Assembly: GCA_902825775.1 (NCBI GenBank)
Contig: CADECF010000012.1
Span: forward strand, 62,001-126,000
Direction: 5' to 3'
Length of the DNA stretch: 64,000 nt
From: an uncultured Lysobacteraceae bacterium
Lineage (GTDB): Bacteria; Pseudomonadota; Gammaproteobacteria; Xanthomonadales; Xanthomonadaceae
The translations under genes and the position numbers were made by a program. Numbering within the stretch: the stretch's first letter is position 1; each line of letters begins with the position of its first letter. Positions 38,228 through 46,749 of the stretch are shown here, one piece after another. Under the pieces are notes generated by a model. That model was not told where the DNA came from, did no database searches, and saw only the letters and a program-made list of their open reading frames with translations.

Positions 38228-38950
38228 TCAGGCGTGGGTGGAGGCGGCGGCGTGGCCGTTGGCGTGCAACAGGCCGCGTTCGGTGGCGATGTCGGTGGCC
38301 ATGCCGTCGACGATGTGCACGTTGCGTTGCGCGCGCGCCGCCAGTTCCGGATCGTGGGTCACCATGACGATGGTGGTGCCCTGGGCGTTGATCTCTTCCA
38401 GCAGTTCCATCACGCCGCGCGCCATCTGCGAATCCAGATTGCCGGTAGGTTCGTCCGCGAGCAGCAGGCGCGGGCTGCCGGCCAGGGCGCGTGCGATCGC
38501 CGCACGCTGTTGCTGGCCGCCCGACAATTCGGCCGGGAAATGCTTCATCCGCGAGCCCAGGCCGACCTGGCCCAACGCGTCTTCGATGCGCAGCTTGCGT
38601 TCGGCCGCGTTCATGCCGCGGTAGCGCAGCGGTACGTCGACATTGTCGAACAGGTTCAAGTCGGGGATCAGGTTGAAGCTCTGGAAGATGAAGCCGATCT
38701 TGCGGTTGCGCAGTTTGCTGCGCGCATCGTCGGACAGGCCGCGCACGTTCTCGCCGTCGAGCACGTATTCGCCGCCGGTGAAATCCTCCAGCAGGCCGGC
38801 GATATTGAGGAAGGTGGTCTTGCCGGAGCCGGAAGGGCCAGTGACGGCGACGAACTCGCCCTCGCGGACGTGCAGGTCCAGCGAACGCAATGCGTGCGTC
38901 TCGACCAGTTCGGTGCGGTAGACCTTGGACACTTGGCGCATGTCGAGCAT
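38228..38950 (-). CDS. ABC transporter ATP-binding protein, MacB/LolD type
   Basis: The motor of the efflux complex, 240 aa. Walker A GPSGSGKT (38-45), Q-loop region GFIFQSFNLIPDLNLFDNVD, signature LSGGQQQRAAIARALAG, Walker B LLLADEPTGNLD, and the H-loop in VMVTHDPELA. The sequence is typical of ATPases that partner FtsX-like permeases. Lies between the adaptor and permease genes. Confidence 0.94.
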   Translation of the reverse strand: MLDMRQVSKVYRTELVETHALRSLDLHVREGEFVAVTGPSGSGKTTFLNIAGLLEDFTGGEYVLDGENVRGLSDDARSKLRNRKIGFIFQSFNLIPDLNLFDNVDVPLRYRGMNAAERKLRIEDALGQVGLGSRMKHFPAELSGGQQQRAAIARALAGSPRLLLADEPTGNLDSQMARGVMELLEEINAQGTTIVMVTHDPELAARAQRNVHIVDGMATDIATERGLLHANGHAAASTHA

Positions 38951-39042
38951 GACGTTCTTCCTCTGGCGGTGGTGTTGCGTGATGTGGCGTTCGTGGTTGG
39001 TTGCGGTTTTGCGACGGCGCGTTTAAACCCGCCGTGCATTTC

Positions 39043-40401
39043 TCAATTGATTTTTATGCGCTCGGCATCGCCGAATTGGTCGCTGCCGGAAACGACGATG
39101 CGCTCGCCCGGCTGCAGGCCTTCCAATATTTCGACTTCGCCCAGGCTGCTGACGCCGGTGCGGATCGGACGGCGCACGGCGCTGCTGCCGTCGACCACAT
39201 AGGCGAAGCGGCCGCCGTTCTGCTCCAGGAACGGTCCGCGCTCGACCATCAGCGCGTTGCGGCGCGTGTCCAGCACGATCCGCGCGCTCAGACGCTGGTT
39301 CTGGCGCAGGCCCGGCGGCTGCTTCTTGTCGAAGCGCAGACGCGCGTTGACTTCGCCGTTGACCACTTCCGGCGACACCGCGGACACCTTGCCCGGATAA
39401 GGTTCGCCGGTGCCGCTGGTCAGCTGCGCGGGCATGCCGATGGCGAGATCGCGCGCGAAACTTTCCGGTACTTTGATTTCCACTTCGAACACGCTCAGGT
39501 CGACCACGCTCAGGATCGGCGCATTGATCGCCACGTTTTGACGCTGGGTGATCTGCACCTGGCCCACCTGGCCGTCGAAAGGTGCGCGCAGCGTGAGCGC
39601 TTCCACCTGACGCCGTTGCTCGGTCACGATCGCGCGCTGGCGGTCGGCCAGCAGGCGCTTGTTGCGCGTATCGAGACCGGCGCCCTCGCCCTGCAGGCCT
39701 TCGTCCTTGCGCGCGTGCGCCAGGCCGATTTCGGCTTTCTTCAATTCGTCCTGCGCCTTGGCCACGTCCACTTGCGCGACCGCGCCGCCTTCGAAGCCGC
39801 GCTGATAGCGCTCCAGGTCGCGTTGCGCGGCGACGCGTTCGATCTCGGCCTGGTCGAAGGCCTTGCGCGCGGTCGCGCGCGCCAGCTGCGCGTCCAGTGC
39901 GGCGCGGCTGGCTTCGGCTTCCAAGCTGGCCAGCGTGGCTTCTTCCTGGGCCAGCTTGCTGCGCAGTTCCGGGCTGTCGATCTCGGCCATGGCCTGGCCT
40001 TTCTTGACCACGTCGCCGGCGACGACCTTGAGCGTCACCGTGCCGCCCGCGATCGCATACAAGGTCGGGCTGTTGGCGGCGATCACGCGACCATCGGCGG
40101 AAATGTCGCGTACCAGGTCGCCGCGCTTGACCTCGGCGATGCGCACGCGCGCACTGTCCACCGAACGGCTGCCGCCGCTCCAAGCGCTGACGACCCAGGC
40201 ACCGAGCAGGAGCAGCGCGGCGCTCGCGGCGCCGATCAGCATGACGTTCTTGCTCGGCAGCTTGCGGGTCTTGCCCGGCACGGAGAAGCCGCGGTCCTGG
40301 CCGGACGTATCGCGTATGCCGCCGCCTACCGGACGGTCCTGGCCGGAAGTGTCGCGGATGCCGATCGTGCGGTCTTGGCCGGAGGTGTCGCGGATGCTCA
40401 T
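39043..40401 (-). CDS. HlyD/MacA-type periplasmic adaptor with a triple-repeat cytoplasmic N-terminus
   Basis: First gene of the operon; joins the inner-membrane ABC complex to an outer-membrane channel. 452 aa. Before the single membrane helix (~52-73, KNVMLIGAASAALLLLGAWV) lie three copies of IRDTSGQDR at residues 3-11, 15-23 and 29-37. The periplasmic part has the lipoyl-like half motifs (ANSPTLYAIAGGTVTLKVVA; LRAPFDGQVGQVQI), a long coiled-coil hairpin (LRSKLAQEEATLASLEAEAS and onward) and a beta-barrel. The repeats are not a usual adaptor feature and may bind a cytoplasmic partner. Start ATG after GGGACCCGA. Confidence 0.92.
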   Translation of the reverse strand: MSIRDTSGQDRTIGIRDTSGQDRPVGGGIRDTSGQDRGFSVPGKTRKLPSKNVMLIGAASAALLLLGAWVVSAWSGGSRSVDSARVRIAEVKRGDLVRDISADGRVIAANSPTLYAIAGGTVTLKVVAGDVVKKGQAMAEIDSPELRSKLAQEEATLASLEAEASRAALDAQLARATARKAFDQAEIERVAAQRDLERYQRGFEGGAVAQVDVAKAQDELKKAEIGLAHARKDEGLQGEGAGLDTRNKRLLADRQRAIVTEQRRQVEALTLRAPFDGQVGQVQITQRQNVAINAPILSVVDLSVFEVEIKVPESFARDLAIGMPAQLTSGTGEPYPGKVSAVSPEVVNGEVNARLRFDKKQPPGLRQNQRLSARIVLDTRRNALMVERGPFLEQNGGRFAYVVDGSSAVRRPIRTGVSSLGEVEILEGLQPGERIVVSGSDQFGDAERIKIN

Positions 40402-40439
40402 TCGGGTCCCGTGGCGATGAAAAGTCCTACCTCGCTTAA

Positions 40440-40455
40440 AGCAAGCGGCGTGCCA
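40440..40455 (-). promoter_or_regulatory. Sigma-54 (RpoN) promoter of the efflux operon
   Basis: Minus strand TGGCACG-CCGC-TTGCT matches the TGGCACG-N4-TTGCW consensus exactly, about 40 bp before the adaptor ATG. An AT-rich inverted repeat (AATATCCAA / TTGGATATT, 40455-40485) abuts and slightly overlaps its -24 element. Confidence 0.88.
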
Positions 40456-40501
40456 ATATCCAACTAATTGATTGAATTGGATATTTAGCTGTATCGCAGG
40501 T

Positions 40502-40533
40502 GTCCGGACGGCCGCTGTCCGCGTCCACCGGAC
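40502..40533 (-). promoter_or_regulatory. Candidate upstream activator sites for the NtrC-type regulator
   Basis: Two palindromic elements: GTCCGGAC (40502-40509) and GTCCG-N7-CGGAC (40517-40533). They lie roughly 60-90 bp upstream of the sigma-54 promoter, where enhancer-binding proteins usually bind. The repeated CCGGACGGCCG there is also a direct repeat. Confidence 0.55.
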
Positions 40534-40587
40534 GGCCGTACGCGTCGCCGCTCGTTAAACTAGGCGCATACCCAACAAGGATTTCCC

Positions 40588-42420
<1,833 letters not shown>

Positions 42421-42432
42421 GCCTGCTGTTAT

Positions 42433-42460
42433 CCCCCTTCGAAAAAGGGGGCGAAGGGGG
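42433..42460 (+). terminator. Hairpin after glmS
   Basis: CCCCCTTC (42433-42440) pairs with GAAGGGGG (42453-42460), with an alternative inner pairing to GGGGG at 42447-42451. It is followed by GGGATTT, so it may be a weak terminator; the purine arm also supplies the ribosome site of the next gene. The core belongs to a common dispersed repeat type. Confidence 0.55.
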
Positions 42461-42468
42461 ATTTGCTC

Positions 42469-43002
42469 ATGCCTACGCGTCCAAAGCAAAGCCAGAAGCA
42501 AATCCTCTCTCCTTTTTCGAGAAAGGGAGTCGGAAGCCGCGTCGCCATCCTTGTCGGCTTATTCTGGCCGGCATCTTGGGTTGTTGCCGCAGAGTCGCCG
42601 AAGTCCTGGTTCCCCGCCGAACCCTCCTGCACAACGCCCACCGCGCCCGCCGACGCCGGCGCGGTCGTCACGCCCGGCGGCTTCATGCTGGTGCATCCGC
42701 GCAACGACCGTATCGCCGACGATTACACCGGTTGCAAGACCTTGTGGATCTACGACGATCCGGACGTGCCGAGGCGCTGGGCGACGCTGCGTTTCGTGCG
42801 CGGCGAATTGGTCCGCGCCGTGATCTGGCACCGCGAGAAGCAGGACGTCGCCGACCGCGTCTGCGATCGTCCAGCCAGCGCGCAAGCGCCCGAATGCAGC
42901 GGCGTCGAAGGCAACGAACTGACCGCGCTGCGGCTGCCGAGCTGGCCGCGCGCGTGCGCGACGGATCCGGATCGGAAAGAATGCGCGCAAGATCCGCGTT
43001 GA
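42469..43002 (+). CDS. Exported hypothetical protein
   Basis: A 177-aa protein starting at the ATG after AAGGGGGATTT. A hydrophobic segment (VAILVGLFWPASWVVAAE, ~26-43) after a basic, Gln/Lys-rich N-terminus looks like a signal peptide with a long n-region. The mature part has six or more Cys (SCTTP, TGCKTLW, RVCDRP, PECSG, RACATD, KECAQD), suggesting disulfides, with a central MLVHPRNDRIADDY. No known family. It starts in the region of the glmS-distal repeat, so the first ~20 residues could be an artefact of that repeat. Confidence 0.55.
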   Translation: MPTRPKQSQKQILSPFSRKGVGSRVAILVGLFWPASWVVAAESPKSWFPAEPSCTTPTAPADAGAVVTPGGFMLVHPRNDRIADDYTGCKTLWIYDDPDVPRRWATLRFVRGELVRAVIWHREKQDVADRVCDRPASAQAPECSGVEGNELTALRLPSWPRACATDPDRKECAQDPR

Positions 43003-43034
43003 TCCCTGTCTGATTCCGGAATGCCGCGTTGGAA

Positions 43035-44120
43035 ATGCGCAAGATCCTCCACATCGACATGGATGCGTTCTACGCCTCGGTAGAACAGCGCGACGATCCC
43101 TCGCTGCGCGGCCGTCCGGTGGTAGTGGCCTGGCGCGGCGCGCGTTCGGTGGTGTGCGCGGCTTCGTACGAGGCGCGCAAGTTCGGCGTGCGCTCGGCGA
43201 TGCCGGCGGTGCGCGCCGAGCGGCTCTGCCCGCAGGCGGTATTCGTGCCGCCGGATTTCGTGCGCTACAAAGCGGTGTCGCGGCAGGTGCGCGAGATCTT
43301 CCTGCGGCATACGGATCTGGTCGAACCGCTGTCGCTGGACGAAGCCTATCTGGACGTCACCGCGCCCAAGAGCGAACTGCCCAGCGCGACCGCGATCGCC
43401 GAAACGATCCGCGCGCAGATCCGCGACGAGACCGCGCTCACCGCATCGGCGGGCATCGCGCCGAACAAGTTCCTGGCCAAGATCGCATCGGATTGGAACA
43501 AGCCGGACGGCCAGTTCGTGATCCGCCCGGCCCAGGTCGATGCCTTCCTGTTGCCGTTGCCGGTGGCGCGGATTCCGGGCGTAGGCAAGGTGATGCAGGC
43601 CAAGCTCGCCGAGCTCGGCATCGATACGGTCGGCGATCTGCGCGCATTCGCGCTCGAGGATTTGCAAGCGCGCTTCGGCAGCTTCGGCGCGCGTCTCCAC
43701 CGGCGCGCGCGCGGCATAGACGAGCGGCCGGTGGAACCCAACCAGCCGGTGCAATCGATATCGGCCGAGGATACGTTCGAGCACGATCTGCCGTTGGCGG
43801 AGATCGAGCCGATGATCCGTCGCCTGGCCGAAAAGGCCTGGCAGGCCGCCGGAAAAACCGAGCGCGTCGGCAGGACGGTGGTGCTGAAGCTGAAGACGGC
43901 GCAATTCCGCATTCTCACCCGCAGCCATACGCCGGAAGCGCCGCCGTCGTCGCTGGAGCAGTTCATCTCGATCGCGGTGTCGCTGCGCGATCGCGTCGAT
44001 CTGCCGCCGCATACGCGCTATCGGCTGGTCGGCGTCGGATTGGGCGGTTTTCGCGATAAGGATGAAGCGTCGCAGGGCGGTCTGTTCGATGCCGCGCTCG
44101 CGGAGGACGGTCAGTCGTGA
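43035..44120 (+). CDS. dinB: DNA polymerase IV (Y family)
   Basis: Error-prone translesion polymerase. 361 aa; start MRKILHIDMDAFYASVEQ at 43035 because Asp8 and Asp10 of the first metal site follow (a TTG at 43029 is the only alternative). The second carboxylate pair is SLDEAYLDVT. A thumb HhH region (LPVARIPGVGKVMQAKLAEL) and little-finger domain follow. No C-terminal clamp-binding motif is obvious, and the tail is short and acidic. Its stop overlaps the convergent TfoX-type gene by 10 bp. No LexA box was found upstream by eye. Confidence 0.93.
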   Translation: MRKILHIDMDAFYASVEQRDDPSLRGRPVVVAWRGARSVVCAASYEARKFGVRSAMPAVRAERLCPQAVFVPPDFVRYKAVSRQVREIFLRHTDLVEPLSLDEAYLDVTAPKSELPSATAIAETIRAQIRDETALTASAGIAPNKFLAKIASDWNKPDGQFVIRPAQVDAFLLPLPVARIPGVGKVMQAKLAELGIDTVGDLRAFALEDLQARFGSFGARLHRRARGIDERPVEPNQPVQSISAEDTFEHDLPLAEIEPMIRRLAEKAWQAAGKTERVGRTVVLKLKTAQFRILTRSHTPEAPPSSLEQFISIAVSLRDRVDLPPHTRYRLVGVGLGGFRDKDEASQGGLFDAALAEDGQS

Positions 44121-44488
44121 TCGTGGTCGGCGTCGGTCGGCTCATCGAAGAAGCTCGGTGCCGGCGGCGCTTCCTCCTGCATCATCGTGGTGGTGACCGG
44201 CGTGGCCGCCGGGCGTCCGCGCGGCGGCGGCAATTTGGCGATGGCGGCTTCGGCGGCCTGCACGAGTTCGGTGCGGCGCGCGTCCGGCACTTCCTGCCAA
44301 TGGCAGTCGAGCAGTGCGCCTTCCAGCGCGTAAAGTAGGTTCAAGCTGGGTTTGAAGCCGGCGCGTTTGACGCGCATGAAGGCTTCCAGCGCGCCGGCGG
44401 CTTCCAGATCCGCGCGCGAACGCAGCCCTACCTGACGCAACCACGCCGCGCTCTTGGGGCCGATGTTGCGCAGTTTCTCGCCGCTCAT
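44111..44488 (-). CDS. TfoX/Sxy C-terminal domain protein
   Basis: A 125-aa protein whose first ~85 residues match the TfoX_C domain: LRNIGPKSAAWLRQVGLRSR, DLEAAGALEAFMRVKRAGFK, LNLLYALEGALLDCHWQEVP. In Enterobacteria and Haemophilus, full-length TfoX/Sxy activates competence genes; here the N-terminal half is absent, so activity is uncertain. An Asp/Glu/His-rich tail (EPTDADHDHD) may bind metal. Its ATG overlaps the fRMsr stop (ATGA), so the two are one transcription unit. It converges on dinB with 10 bp overlap. Confidence 0.85.
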   Translation of the reverse strand: MSGEKLRNIGPKSAAWLRQVGLRSRADLEAAGALEAFMRVKRAGFKPSLNLLYALEGALLDCHWQEVPDARRTELVQAAEAAIAKLPPPRGRPAATPVTTTMMQEEAPPAPSFFDEPTDADHDHD

Positions 44489-44982
44489 GCCAACGACTCC
44501 ACGAAAAGGGCGGCGATGGCTTCGAGTCCGCGTTGATCGTCTTCGTCGAAACGGTTCGGGATCGGGCTGTCGAGATCGAACACACCTATAAGTTCAGCGC
44601 CGATCGGTTCCTCGCCGCGCAGCAAAGGCACCACCAGTTCCGAACGCGAAGCCGCATCGCAGGCGATGTGGCCGGGGAAGGCGTGCACATCGGCGACGCG
44701 CTGCGTCTGCCGGGTGCGCGCCGCGGCGCCGCAGACGCCTTGGTCGAGCGGAATGCGCACGCAGGCCGGCAGGCCTTGGAAGGGACCCACGACCAGTTCG
44801 TGGCCGTCGTAAAGATAGAAACCGACCCAATTCAAATCCGGCAGGGCATGGGCGACCAAGGCCGACAGGTTGGCGGCATTGGCGATGCGGTCGCGCTCGC
44901 CGGCCAGCAGGGCGCGCGCCTGCTCGATGAGTTGCGTGTACTGCTCCGGCTTGGTGCCGGCGAGGGCGTTGGCGGCGAACAT
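44485..44982 (-). CDS. msrC: Free methionine-(R)-sulfoxide reductase (GAF domain, fRMsr)
   Basis: Repairs oxidised free methionine. 165 aa, all GAF domain: LNWVGFYLYDGHELVVGPFQ, and three Cys at the expected places (PACVRIP, GVCGAAA, HIACDAAS) for the thioredoxin-dependent cycle; SELVVPL and GVFDLDSPIPNRF close the fold. The ATG at 44982 (MFAANALAG) is better than 45021, which reads into the neighbouring promoter. Translationally coupled to the TfoX-type gene. Confidence 0.9.
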   Translation of the reverse strand: MFAANALAGTKPEQYTQLIEQARALLAGERDRIANAANLSALVAHALPDLNWVGFYLYDGHELVVGPFQGLPACVRIPLDQGVCGAAARTRQTQRVADVHAFPGHIACDAASRSELVVPLLRGEEPIGAELIGVFDLDSPIPNRFDEDDQRGLEAIAALFVESLA

Positions 44983-45041
44983 CCGGCGAGTGTAACAGGG
45001 GCCGGGGACAGGCATTACCATGGCCCAAACGGGGAGCCGCC

Positions 45042-45779
45042 ATGGATATCTCGCAATTGCCGGTGCAACAGGGCTTTCGTCTGCGCGGCGAGGCGGTGAC
45101 GCGGCTGGAGACCTTCGTCGATGCCGCCTTCGCCTTCGCGGTGACGCTGCTGGTGGTGTCGTTCGATGCGATGCCGGACAGCTTCGTCGAACTCTACGAT
45201 GCGTTGCGCCGTTTCCCGGCGTTCGTGGCCGGTTTCGCCATCGTCGCGCTGTTCTGGACCGCGCATCACCGCTTCAGCCGGCGCTTCGGTCTGGAGGACG
45301 GCGCGGTGATGGTGTTGAGCTTGGCGCTGGTGGCGGCTACGTTGTTCTACGTCTATCCGCTGCGGATGGTGATGTCGGCGGCGATGAGATTCTTCACCGG
45401 CGGCTGGGCGCCGAGCGAATTCGTGGTGCGCAATCTGTTGGAGTTCCGCCTGATCTTCGTGATCTACGGCGTCGGCTTCGCTGTGCTGGCCGGCATCATC
45501 GCCTGGCTCAACGCGCATGCGCTGCGGCGCGCGGACGCATTGCATCTGGACGCGGCCGAGCGCGAGATCGCGAAGGCCGAGATATCCAGCCATCTGATCT
45601 ATGTCGGCTGCGCAGCGCTTTCGATCGCGCTGGCGTTGTGGCTGTCTTTCGACCGCGGTTGGATGCAGGCGTTGCCGGGCACAGCGTACGCGCTGCTGGC
45701 CATATTCATGCCCTGGCATGCCGTGCGCAGCGAGCGCCGCATCGCGCTCTTGCTGCGCCTGCGCGAGGGCGCGGCATGA
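45042..45779 (+). CDS. TMEM175-family (DUF1211) potassium channel-like protein
   Basis: A 245-aa membrane protein with six hydrophobic segments. The first carries RLETFVDAAFAFAVTLLVVS, matching the DUF1211 RxxxFSDxxxxF region, but with Val at the Ser position of the FSD motif; the following GFAIVALFWTAHHRFSRRF matches the family's second motif. Bacterial TMEM175 proteins form K+-conducting tetramers. Since FSD is altered, selectivity may differ. Its stop overlaps the bioD start (ATGA). Confidence 0.82.
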   Translation: MDISQLPVQQGFRLRGEAVTRLETFVDAAFAFAVTLLVVSFDAMPDSFVELYDALRRFPAFVAGFAIVALFWTAHHRFSRRFGLEDGAVMVLSLALVAATLFYVYPLRMVMSAAMRFFTGGWAPSEFVVRNLLEFRLIFVIYGVGFAVLAGIIAWLNAHALRRADALHLDAAEREIAKAEISSHLIYVGCAALSIALALWLSFDRGWMQALPGTAYALLAIFMPWHAVRSERRIALLLRLREGAA

Positions 45780-46456
45780 CATTGCGGTTCTACATCACCG
45801 GCACCGATACCGGCATCGGCAAGACCGTGGCCAGCGTCGCATTGCTGCATGCGCTGCGCTCGCGCGGATTGCGCGCGGTCGGCATGAAGCCCGTCGCCAG
45901 CGGCTGCGAACGCATCGATGGCGCATGGCGCAACGAAGATGCGCTCGCGCTGCAGAAGGCGAGCGATCCCATGCCCGAGTATGCGGACGTCAATCCGTAC
46001 GCATTGCCTTCGGCGACCGCGCCGGAACTGGCTGCGCGCGAAGCCGGCGTCGAGATCGGTCCGTCGCCGATCGCGGAGGCGTACCGACGGCTCGCCGGGC
46101 GCGCCGATGCGGTGGTGGTCGAAGGCGTAGGCGGTTGGGCCGCGCCGTTGTCGGCGCAGCTCGATCAGCGAGGCTTGGTCAACGCATTGGATTTGCCGGT
46201 GATCATGGTGGTGGGCTTGCGTCTGGGATGCATCAACCACGCCCGGCTCACCGCGCAGGCGATCGTCGCCGACGGCGCCAAGCTCATGGGATGGATAGGC
46301 AACGATATCGACCCCACGCTGCCGCAGGCCGACGCCTATTTCGATCTGGTGCGGCCGCGGCTTGCGGCGCCTTGTTTGGGGCGGCTGCCGTTCGCTGCGA
46401 ATGGGTCCTTGAGCCGCTTGGCGGCGCACATCGATTGCGCGCCGTTACTCGCGTGA
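45776..46456 (+). CDS. bioD: Dethiobiotin synthetase
   Basis: ATP-dependent closure of the ureido ring of dethiobiotin, the penultimate step of biotin synthesis. 226 aa. P-loop GTDTGIGKT (9-17); MKPVASGC and VVVEGVGGWAAPL are the other nucleotide/substrate loops. No other bio genes are adjacent. The start overlaps the TMEM175 gene, so translation is coupled. Family A and B repeats fill the next 230 bp. Confidence 0.93.
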   Translation: MTLRFYITGTDTGIGKTVASVALLHALRSRGLRAVGMKPVASGCERIDGAWRNEDALALQKASDPMPEYADVNPYALPSATAPELAAREAGVEIGPSPIAEAYRRLAGRADAVVVEGVGGWAAPLSAQLDQRGLVNALDLPVIMVVGLRLGCINHARLTAQAIVADGAKLMGWIGNDIDPTLPQADAYFDLVRPRLAAPCLGRLPFAANGSLSRLAAHIDCAPLLA

Positions 46457-46463
46457 GCTTTTC

Positions 46464-46687
46464 GTGGGAGCGGCTTCAGCCGCGAGCTTTTCCCGCACCG
46501 ATATGGGCTTTTTGTAGGAGCGGCTTCAGCCGCGAGCTTTTCCAGCCGTCGGCGCCATGGCGAGCGCGCAAGCAAGGGCAGCGGGGCAAGCCCCGCTCTA
46601 CGAGGCAGGGGCAAAGTCGCTGGGTTCCCGCCTTCGCGGGAATGACGGCTTAAAAGCAAGAGCAGCGGAGCAAGCTCCGCTCTACAA
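46464..46687. repeat. Repeat cluster: family A direct repeats, family B copies, GTCATTCCC-type element
   Basis: Family A at 46464-46493 and 46514-46543 (same direction, exactly 50 bp apart), family B at ~46578-46599 and ~46661-46685 (the second with paired G-to-A/C-to-T change), and a GGGTTCCCGCCTTCGCGGGA palindrome at ~46620. No gene in 46457-46749. Confidence 0.85.
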
Positions 46688-46697
46688 AAGCGAAAAC

Positions 46698-46726
46698 AAA
46701 AAAACGGGCGCATCGCTGCGCCCGTT
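46698..46726 (-). terminator. Rho-independent terminator of the TetR-RND operon
   Basis: Stem AACGGGCGCA (46703-46712) with TGCGCCCGTT (46717-46726), loop TCGC; the A-run 46698-46704 is a T-run on the minus strand, 24 bp after the RND permease stop. Confidence 0.88.
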
Positions 46727-46749
46727 CTTCGTTTTCAACACGGAATGGA

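Noticed and set aside
40402-40587. glmS ribozyme or riboswitch in the glmS leader
   Set aside because: The region is fully accounted for by the divergent sigma-54 promoter and palindromes; glmS ribozymes are a Firmicutes feature and no match was seen.
46464-46543. CRISPR-like direct repeats 50 bp apart
   Set aside because: Only two units, each a palindrome found in both orientations elsewhere in the window; no spacer array or cas genes.
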